Assembly: GCA_043814035.1 (NCBI GenBank) | Contig: JBDRKJ010000010.1 | Span: forward strand, 1 to 64,000 | DNA: 64,000 bases | Reading direction: 5' to 3' | From: Peribacter sp043814035 | Lineage (GTDB): Bacteria > Patescibacteriota > Gracilibacteria > Peribacterales > Peribacteraceae | Shown here: positions 58,707 through 64,000 of the stretch, in pieces | Position numbering within the stretch: the stretch's first letter is position 1 | Layout: each line of letters begins with the position of its first letter | The notes under the pieces: generated by a model | What the model was told of the DNA's origin: nothing | The model's input: only the letters and a program-made list of their open reading frames with translations | The model's database searches: none | Position numbers and translations under genes: made by a program

Positions 58707-60140
58707 ATGAAATCAGGGGAACAAGACGGCAAACTGACAAAAATCGTCTGTACGCTCGGACCATCTTGCAAATCACTTGAGCAGATGAAGAAACTGGCTC
58801 AGGCAGGCATGAACGTCGCGCGGATCAACCTGTCACACGGTGCACGCAAAGATCATGAAGAAGCTATTGCCATGATCCGCAAACTTAACGAAGCGGGTTA
58901 TTGCGTTGCGAGCCTACTCGATACACGAGGAGCGGAAATTCGTACAGGAGTGGTTATTCAGCCCGTTCCCATTGAGGTCGGACAAGAAATCGTTTTCTCA
59001 TCGAACTCACAGCACGAAGATGCGCAGGGGCGCACCGTCATTGAAGTGAACTACGACGGATTTGCCAACGACGTGCGCGAGACGGATACGATTCTCATCG
59101 ATAACGGATCAATTTCGTTCGACATCGTGTCGATCGCTCCCGACGGGACCGTCGTGGCAAAAGCGCAAGATGCCGGTTTCATCGGATCGCGCAGGCACAT
59201 CAATCTGCCCGGTGCCTACATCGATCTTCCCTCCATTACCAAGAAAGACTGGGACGACATCGCCTTCGGTACAGAGCAGGGAGTGGATTACGTTGCACTC
59301 TCATTCATCCGCAATGCGGAGGAGATATCGGAAGTACGATCATTCTTAAAGAAGAAAAAGAGCGACATGCAGATCATCACAAAGATCGAAACGAAGCGTG
59401 CAGCCGAAGAGAACCTCGCAGATATCATTGCCGTCTCTGACGGAATTATGATCGCACGTGGTGATCTGGGCACAGATATCCCTATCGAGGAACTTCCCGC
59501 TATTCAGGATGGCATCGTCGTTCGCTGCCGCGACGCAGGAAAACCGGTCATTGTAGCCACGCACATGCTCGAGAGTATGAGCACCTATCCCCTGCCCACT
59601 CGAGCAGAAGTGACCGATGTCGCTCACGCCGCGATGACGGGCGTCGATGCCACAATGCTCTCAGGAGAGACCGCAACAGGTAAACACCCCGTGAAGTGCG
59701 TCGAAATGATGCATCGCATTCTTCGTGCAACGGAGGAGCACGAAGCACGACTGCAGGATCGCTTTGAGGGGGCCGTGCACAACGAACGTGAAGCCCGGGC
59801 ACAGGCCGCCGTGACACTCGCCCACTCTACCGATGCTGACGCGATCGTCGTCATCACCAAGTCAGGACGCACAGCGCGAGAAGTGGCGAAGTTCCGACCG
59901 AGGATTCCCGTCATTGGCTGTGCAGCAACACCCTCTGTACGACAGAAGCTCTCACTCATCTTCGGTATCTTCCCCGTGCTCGCCTCCTTCACCGACGATA
60001 CCGAGGCGACCATCGAAACGGGCATTACCACAGCCAAGCAGGCGGGTTTTCTCACCCCTGGGATGCGCGTGGTACTCATCTCAGACGCTCCCGCCAAGAA
60101 GCGTAATGTGAGCACGATTCAGGTACGAGAAATCACTTAA
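58707..60140 (+). CDS. pyk: Pyruvate kinase
   Basis: The 477-residue enzyme converts phosphoenolpyruvate and ADP to pyruvate and ATP. Motifs: TKIVCTLGPSCKSLEQMKKL, NVARINLSHGARKDH, SLLDTRGAEIRTG, KIETKRAAEENLADI, DGIMIARGDLGTDIPIEELP, MLSGETATGKHPVKCVEMM and a C-terminal regulatory domain (VVITKSGRTAREVAKFRPRI). All catalytic Lys, Glu, Asp and Arg sites appear present. A two-hairpin element follows the stop. Confidence 0.96.
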   Translation: MKSGEQDGKLTKIVCTLGPSCKSLEQMKKLAQAGMNVARINLSHGARKDHEEAIAMIRKLNEAGYCVASLLDTRGAEIRTGVVIQPVPIEVGQEIVFSSNSQHEDAQGRTVIEVNYDGFANDVRETDTILIDNGSISFDIVSIAPDGTVVAKAQDAGFIGSRRHINLPGAYIDLPSITKKDWDDIAFGTEQGVDYVALSFIRNAEEISEVRSFLKKKKSDMQIITKIETKRAAEENLADIIAVSDGIMIARGDLGTDIPIEELPAIQDGIVVRCRDAGKPVIVATHMLESMSTYPLPTRAEVTDVAHAAMTGVDATMLSGETATGKHPVKCVEMMHRILRATEEHEARLQDRFEGAVHNEREARAQAAVTLAHSTDADAIVVITKSGRTAREVAKFRPRIPVIGCAATPSVRQKLSLIFGIFPVLASFTDDTEATIETGITTAKQAGFLTPGMRVVLISDAPAKKRNVSTIQVREIT

Positions 60141-60240
60141 AATAACCGTCGCGAACCCCGCACTTGCTGCGGGGTGGAGCGACACCTATTAAGGGAAAAG
60201 AGAGCTCATGAGAGAAAAACCGCAGGTTTGTCTCTCATGA
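60141..60240 (+). repeat. Two-hairpin intergenic element, copy C
   Basis: It starts with ATAACCGTCGCGAAC, then CCCGCAC-TTGC-TGCGGGGTGGAGCGACACC, TTAAGGGAAAAGAGAGC, and a closing hairpin TCATGAGAGAAAAACC-GCA-GGTTTGTCTCTCATGA. It is the uninterrupted form of copy B. Placed between convergent pyk and a cysteine-rich gene, it may terminate both. Confidence 0.75.
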
Positions 60241-60244
60241 ATAG

Positions 60245-62230
60245 CTATTTCCACTTATGCCACGGCATCTCCAGCTCATCGAGAGGAATGTCGTCGAGAG
60301 AAATAGCGGCACCTGCCACCTTCTTCGAAAATGAGAGAAAGCCTATAAGACGTCGGCGGAACAGCACACCAGAAACCAGCAACAGAAGAATCAGCGTTGC
60401 GCCTACTGAACTGAGAGCTGCCGCATACCGCTCTACAAAGGAAATGCTCAGGCATTCCTCCGTGCAGTTTTTGCCACCATCACACTCTTCAGAGGAATCG
60501 ACCACGTGATCTCCACAGAGTGGCTTTCTGCAAGAAATTCTACAGGCGTTCGGAAGCGTGTCAGAATTCGAAAGCCCATCATCACACTCTTCGCCCTCCT
60601 GTAGAACACCATCGCCACACTTCTCGAGGTGACAGCTGGCACTGCATCCATCATCTTCCTCGATATTTCCGTCGTCACACTGCTCACCCGCCTCTAAAAC
60701 CTTATTTCCACAGATTGGATATCGGCACGTATTCGGGCAGTCGTCGTCATTCATCTGATTGCCGTCATCGCACTGTTCCTTGCCTTCAACCAATCCATCG
60801 CCGCAAATCGGCAGCTTGCAGGAAGTCGGACAACTATCGAAGGTATTGCGGTTGCCGTCATCGCACTCCTCTCCCGGCTGCATCACGCCATCGCCACAGC
60901 GTGCCTTCTTGCAGGAATTATTGCACAGATCATCTGGAACACGATTCCCATCGTCACACTCCTCTCCTGACTGAACGATGGCATCGCCGCACCGGAATTT
61001 CTGACATCCATTCGTGCACGCGTCATCATTTACCTGGTTGCCATCGTCACACTCCTCTCCTCGCTGCACCACGCCATCTCCACACTGCGGAAGTATGCAA
61101 CTGTTAGAGCAGGTATCAATGTCACTTCGATTCGCGTCATCGCACTCTTCAATCCCTTCGCGAATGCCATTGCCGCATACGGATAGACGACAGTTGTTCG
61201 GGCAGGAATCCCAGTTATTAAAATTCCCGTCGTCACACTGCTCACGCCCCTCCATCACAGCATCGCCACAAACAGAGAGTTCACAATCATTGGGACAATC
61301 GTCGATGTTGCTATGATTGCCATCATCACACTCCTCGGTCACTTGCACGTCACCATCACCACAGCGTGCAGACTTGCAGGAATTGTTGCAGGTATCAGCA
61401 TTTTCGCGATTGCCGTCGTCGCACTCCTCCTGCTCCTGCACGATACCATCGCCACAGCGAGGCCGCGTGCATATATTGGAACAACTGTCCTCACTGACCT
61501 GATTGCCGTCATCGCACTGTTCGCCTGTCTCGACAACACCGTTGCCACAGACATGAGCGAAGGATGAAGATTCCTGGGCGGCAGGATGTGTCTCTTCAGA
61601 AGACGCGGCAGCGCTACTCCCGGCATCGGCTTCAGCCGAAGAGGAAGAAATCGAGGATCCTGAAGAGGATAGAGCCGCATCAGCGGAAGATGATTGCGCA
61701 GATACAGAGATCGATGTCGCACTCGAGGACGATGACGGACAGGGAGGCTTAAATATCCATTGGCAACCCCCCTCGCACAAGCCGTCTGCATCACACGTCG
61801 GTACGGCGCACGTGCGGCCGCATGTACCCTCCAGATATTGGATTTTGGTTGTGAGCAGATTCGTTTTGGAATCCAAGACGTAGACCTCTTGTGTTGGCGC
61901 TTCACACTCTTCGCCCAGATACGGCGTAACGACACTATCACCGCAGAAGAGTGCGGTGCAGATCAGAGAACACGAGCTTAATCCGTTGAAGCGACCAAGG
62001 TCACACTGTTCCCCTTCTCCAGCCTGCAGAATACTGTCGCCACAGTGCGGGGGCTTACTCATTGAAGAAGATGCAGACGAACGCGTCGGGCATCCCGGCG
62101 ATCCGTAGGGCAAACCAATGCACTCCTCTGTGAGCTCCTGCGCTTGCGTTCCTGTGCGCAGAGAGGACATGAGGACAAGGAGCCCCGCAGAGCAGAGCAG
62201 TACAGCCAGCAAATTTGTCTTTCTTTTCAT
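60245..62230 (-). CDS. Cysteine-rich repeat surface protein C
   Basis: The 661-residue protein begins with a signal/TM (LLAVLLCSAGLLVLMSSL, cleavage near AQA), then carries about 14 DUF4215-type repeats (GEECDDGNQVNDDACTNGC), split by a Ser/Ala-rich stretch near residue 200. A TM (LSSVGATLILLLLVSGVLF) and basic RRR follow, then a 40-residue cytosolic tail ending ELEMPWHKWK. The tail differs from proteins A and B, which end right after the basic residues. ATG 62230 lies ten bases after TAAAAT, again suggesting a leaderless mRNA. Confidence 0.8.
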   Translation of the reverse strand: MKRKTNLLAVLLCSAGLLVLMSSLRTGTQAQELTEECIGLPYGSPGCPTRSSASSSMSKPPHCGDSILQAGEGEQCDLGRFNGLSSCSLICTALFCGDSVVTPYLGEECEAPTQEVYVLDSKTNLLTTKIQYLEGTCGRTCAVPTCDADGLCEGGCQWIFKPPCPSSSSSATSISVSAQSSSADAALSSSGSSISSSSAEADAGSSAAASSEETHPAAQESSSFAHVCGNGVVETGEQCDDGNQVSEDSCSNICTRPRCGDGIVQEQEECDDGNRENADTCNNSCKSARCGDGDVQVTEECDDGNHSNIDDCPNDCELSVCGDAVMEGREQCDDGNFNNWDSCPNNCRLSVCGNGIREGIEECDDANRSDIDTCSNSCILPQCGDGVVQRGEECDDGNQVNDDACTNGCQKFRCGDAIVQSGEECDDGNRVPDDLCNNSCKKARCGDGVMQPGEECDDGNRNTFDSCPTSCKLPICGDGLVEGKEQCDDGNQMNDDDCPNTCRYPICGNKVLEAGEQCDDGNIEEDDGCSASCHLEKCGDGVLQEGEECDDGLSNSDTLPNACRISCRKPLCGDHVVDSSEECDGGKNCTEECLSISFVERYAAALSSVGATLILLLLVSGVLFRRRLIGFLSFSKKVAGAAISLDDIPLDELEMPWHKWK

Positions 62231-62240
62231 GTTTCTAATT

Positions 62241-62246
62241 ATTTTA
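62241..62246 (-). promoter_or_regulatory. -10 box of cysteine-rich protein C gene
   Basis: TAAAAT on the minus strand, ten bases from the ATG at 62230. Confidence 0.45.
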
Positions 62247-62310
62247 CCACTTTTTGCCGTTCTCCTCACCCCCTCACTCATTGCAAATTACTAGAGAGAT
62301 GTTCTGATTG

Positions 62311-62739
62311 TTATTTGGTTTCTTTCTCAAGAGAAGCGACTGTCGTGTCCTCCTGAACGTAAGAAGGCCGCTTGAGGGCAACCATAGCCTGTACGACAGG
62401 GTCCTCTGAAAGCTGATGGAGCGCCTGCGACTCTGCCACCTGCATATTGAGAATTTCCTCCTCCAGCAGTAGCTGAGAGCGTTCCCGTTCCAGATTGCGC
62501 AGCTGGTAGCCCTTGGTGGCCGTAGCGTTCTGATGAAAGAGAATGAAAAGCGCGAGCAGCAGAATGAGCGAACCGATGCACACCATGAGCAAAATCGTGC
62601 TCTGGTTTACCATGCGACCGAGACTGGCGCGGGACACAGGAGCCGAGAGTGTGGCGGTGGGATCGAGCACGTTGACAGCGCAGTGTAACAGAGAGACAAA
62701 GGAATCACGATGGCGTCGAAACGCTTCGCATGATGACAC
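62311..62739 (-). CDS. ftsL: FtsL-like cell-division protein
   Basis: The protein (142 residues from GTG 62739, or 100 from ATG 62613) has one TM (STILLMVCIGSLILLLALFI) followed by a leucine-zipper-like coiled coil (NLERERSQLLLEEEILNMQV). This is the FtsL layout, and its place right after rsmH is where ftsL stands in the dcw cluster. FtsL, with DivIC/FtsB and FtsQ, regulates septal wall synthesis. Family sequences diverge greatly, so the call relies on topology and synteny. The longer start overlaps rsmH by 35 bases. Confidence 0.65.
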   Translation of the reverse strand: MSSCEAFRRHRDSFVSLLHCAVNVLDPTATLSAPVSRASLGRMVNQSTILLMVCIGSLILLLALFILFHQNATATKGYQLRNLERERSQLLLEEEILNMQVAESQALHQLSEDPVVQAMVALKRPSYVQEDTTVASLEKETK

Positions 62740-63613
62740 GTAACTTCCCGCTCCGCGAACGCGGATTCACCGTCACCTCATCATCAGAAGGCACAATCGC
62801 CTTGCGTGTGAGGAGTGTAAAGAATGGCGGATGCACATCCTGACCGGTATCAAGATGTTTGGGTGCTTGAGACAAGGCGCGGAATACCTGCTTCACACGA
62901 CGATCCTCGAGTGAGTGGTAGCTGATGACCCCCATACGTCCACCGGGCGTAAGGAGTGAAGGACCCACCGAAAGTAGGGCATCGAGCGCACCCAGTTCAT
63001 CATTCACCGCGATGCGCAACGCCTGAAAAATCTGCGGAAGCACCGCCTTGGCACGCCAACGATACAGCGCCTCTGCCGCGAGAACGACCGCCGTCGTGGT
63101 GGTGGGCTTGTGCTCTTTGAGCATGCGCGCGAAACGTTTGGCCGAAGGAAGCTCACCAAACTCGCGCAGACACTGCGCCACCTCATCTTCAGAAGCCTGT
63201 GCCAGCCAGGCAGCAGCAGAAACCCCACTCGAGCGATCGTAACGAAGATCCAGCGGCACCTCTTCGCGAAAGGTAAAACCACGCTCTGGATCATCCACGT
63301 GCGGGGAGCTCAAGCCCAAATCGGCAAAGAGAATATCGATGGGAGGAAGATCAATATCGGCAATGGCAGAAAAATTCGCATGGCGGCAATCCACGTGGCC
63401 GGGCAATTTGCGTAAACGCGCTTCGGCATGAGCCAGATTCTGTGCATCGGCATCCAGGCCAATGAGCCTGCCATGCTCGCCAATTTTCTTGAAGAATGCT
63501 TCGGCATGACCACCAAGACCCAGCGTCACATCGAGCACCGTTTCACCCGCTTTGGGATCGAGGAGCGTGAGAACTTCTGAGAGCAAAACCGGCACATGGT
63601 GTGGTGCAGTCAC
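62705..63613 (-). CDS. rsmH: 16S rRNA m4C1402 methyltransferase RsmH
   Basis: The 302-residue protein has HHVPVLLSEVLTLLDPKAGE, VLDVTLGLGGHAEAFFKKIG (SAM site; usually T-G-GGHS), IDILFADLGLSSPHVDDPER, FRIAVNDELGALDALL-like core and the C-terminal GVISYHSLEDRRVKQVFR. RsmH (MraW) methylates N4 of C1402 in the decoding centre. It normally leads the division cluster before ftsL, as here. GTG 63613 places HHVPVLL at the family start. Confidence 0.95.
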   Translation of the reverse strand: MTAPHHVPVLLSEVLTLLDPKAGETVLDVTLGLGGHAEAFFKKIGEHGRLIGLDADAQNLAHAEARLRKLPGHVDCRHANFSAIADIDLPPIDILFADLGLSSPHVDDPERGFTFREEVPLDLRYDRSSGVSAAAWLAQASEDEVAQCLREFGELPSAKRFARMLKEHKPTTTTAVVLAAEALYRWRAKAVLPQIFQALRIAVNDELGALDALLSVGPSLLTPGGRMGVISYHSLEDRRVKQVFRALSQAPKHLDTGQDVHPPFFTLLTRKAIVPSDDEVTVNPRSRSGKLRVIMRSVSTPS

Positions 63614-63767
63614 AGACGAAGTGTAGTGCGCGCACCACCTGTTTCAACGGATTGATCTTGCATCTTTCTCCACAGGAGTTTCATGTATACAAAATTTATA
63701 CGAATTAGAGTATTTTGCGGTCCTCTTAAATCCAATATATGGCTTTAAAAGAGGCTATAGAGCAGGA

Positions 63768-63795
63768 TTGACACAGATAGATATACATCTATAAT
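63768..63795 (+). promoter_or_regulatory. Strong promoter before the last partial gene
   Basis: TTGACA (63768-63773), 16-bp spacer, TATAAT (63790-63795), both consensus. Transcription should begin about 63802, next to the TTG at 63803. The rest of 63614-63767 shows no feature. Confidence 0.75.
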
Positions 63796-63802
63796 ACTTC
63801 AC

Positions 63803-64000
63803 TTGATTCCGCTCCTCCCCATCGTGTTGGGCGTCTCTCTCGTTATGAGCCCAACCCCATCGGCCCCCGTACTCACCTTTGTTCCTCAGGTTCAGTGGCA
63901 TGCCAAAATGGGCGACCGTATCGTGGTCGATACGCAGGCAAACGAAGGATTTCTCATCCACAGAAATGGAGAGACTCTGCAGTTCCCGGTCGCCACGGGG
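63803..64000 (+). CDS. N-terminal part of an exported protein, possibly an L,D-transpeptidase (partial)
   Basis: The frame runs off the window. It encodes a hydrophobic leader (IPLLPIVLGVSLVM), then VLTFVPQVQWHAKMGDRIVV and FLIHRNGETLQFPVATG. The pattern, a strand pair followed by FPVATG, resembles the start of YkuD (L,D-transpeptidase) domains (i-V---q-l-y----g-----pvstG), but the catalytic HG and SxGC(I/V)R motifs lie outside. Start options in frame are TTG 63803, GTG 63824 and ATG 63845; the first keeps the signal peptide and would be leaderless. Confidence 0.5.
   Translation, partial: MIPLLPIVLGVSLVMSPTPSAPVLTFVPQVQWHAKMGDRIVVDTQANEGFLIHRNGETLQFPVATG

Overview
The window looks like chromosomal DNA of a Patescibacteria (CPR) member, most likely of the Peregrinibacteria/Peribacteria type; this is an inference from gene content, not a computed placement. 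Supporting signs are small housekeeping genes scattered out of their usual operons (secE-nusG without ribosomal protein genes, pyrH-frr without rpsB-tsf, rplU without rpmA), giant repeat-built surface proteins with C-terminal membrane anchors, many short membrane proteins of unknown function, a baseplate-J-like one-TM protein, and many small palindromic elements, some read through in frame by genes. TGA acts as a stop (ATGA overlaps, many TGA ends), so the UGA=Gly code of Gracilibacteria/Absconditabacteria does not apply. By eye, GC is a little above 50%.

Layout. 1-6 kb: a toxin remnant, a GIY-YIG protein, a XerC-type recombinase, a YdcF-like protein, a baseplate-J-like protein and pgk. 6-17.9 kb: a WecA-like transferase, a YqfO-like protein, an M23 peptidase, a TsaE-HD fusion, a ZIP transporter, rarA, miaA, clpP and tgt. 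17.9-25.5 kb: a large exported protein, rplU, and a trehalose/glucan locus (GH15 hydrolase divergent from otsA-otsB), then tRNA-Gln. 25.9-34.7 kb: one 2933-residue secreted protein made of Asp-rich motifs and about 15 DUF11-type domains. 34.9-41 kb: pth, membrane proteins, lepB, secE, nusG, acylphosphatase, murJ and a DsbA-fold protein without its cysteines. 41-48.7 kb: two adjacent cysteine-rich repeat proteins sharing a C-terminal anchor. 48.7-58.6 kb: TPM/LemA pair, tRNA-Pro, hydrolase, bactofilin-like protein, SpoU methyltransferase, purQ, tRNA-Arg, pyrH, frr and small exported or membrane proteins. 58.7-64 kb: pyk, a third cysteine-rich protein, an FtsL-like protein, rsmH and the start of a probable L,D-transpeptidase.

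The most unusual observation concerns small palindromic or GC-rich elements at gene 3' ends. At five loci (xerC, the yqfO-like gene, miaA, nusG and tRNA-Pro) such an element lies just after, or carries, the end of the gene, and beyond it is a second copy of the same gene's 3' end in the same orientation. In the protein-coding cases the copies differ almost only at synonymous positions. At tRNA-Pro the unit is a clean 116-bp tandem repeat starting with the tRNA 3' end. This resembles miniature elements that integrate at gene 3' ends and restore them.

Other notable points: a tRNA-guanine transglycosylase in which all four zinc ligands are replaced (three Cys to Ser, one His to Gln); a membrane sensor fused to trehalose-6-phosphate synthase; a TsaE-HD fusion; two candidate structured RNAs; and repeated placement of -10 boxes so close to start codons that leaderless transcripts are likely.
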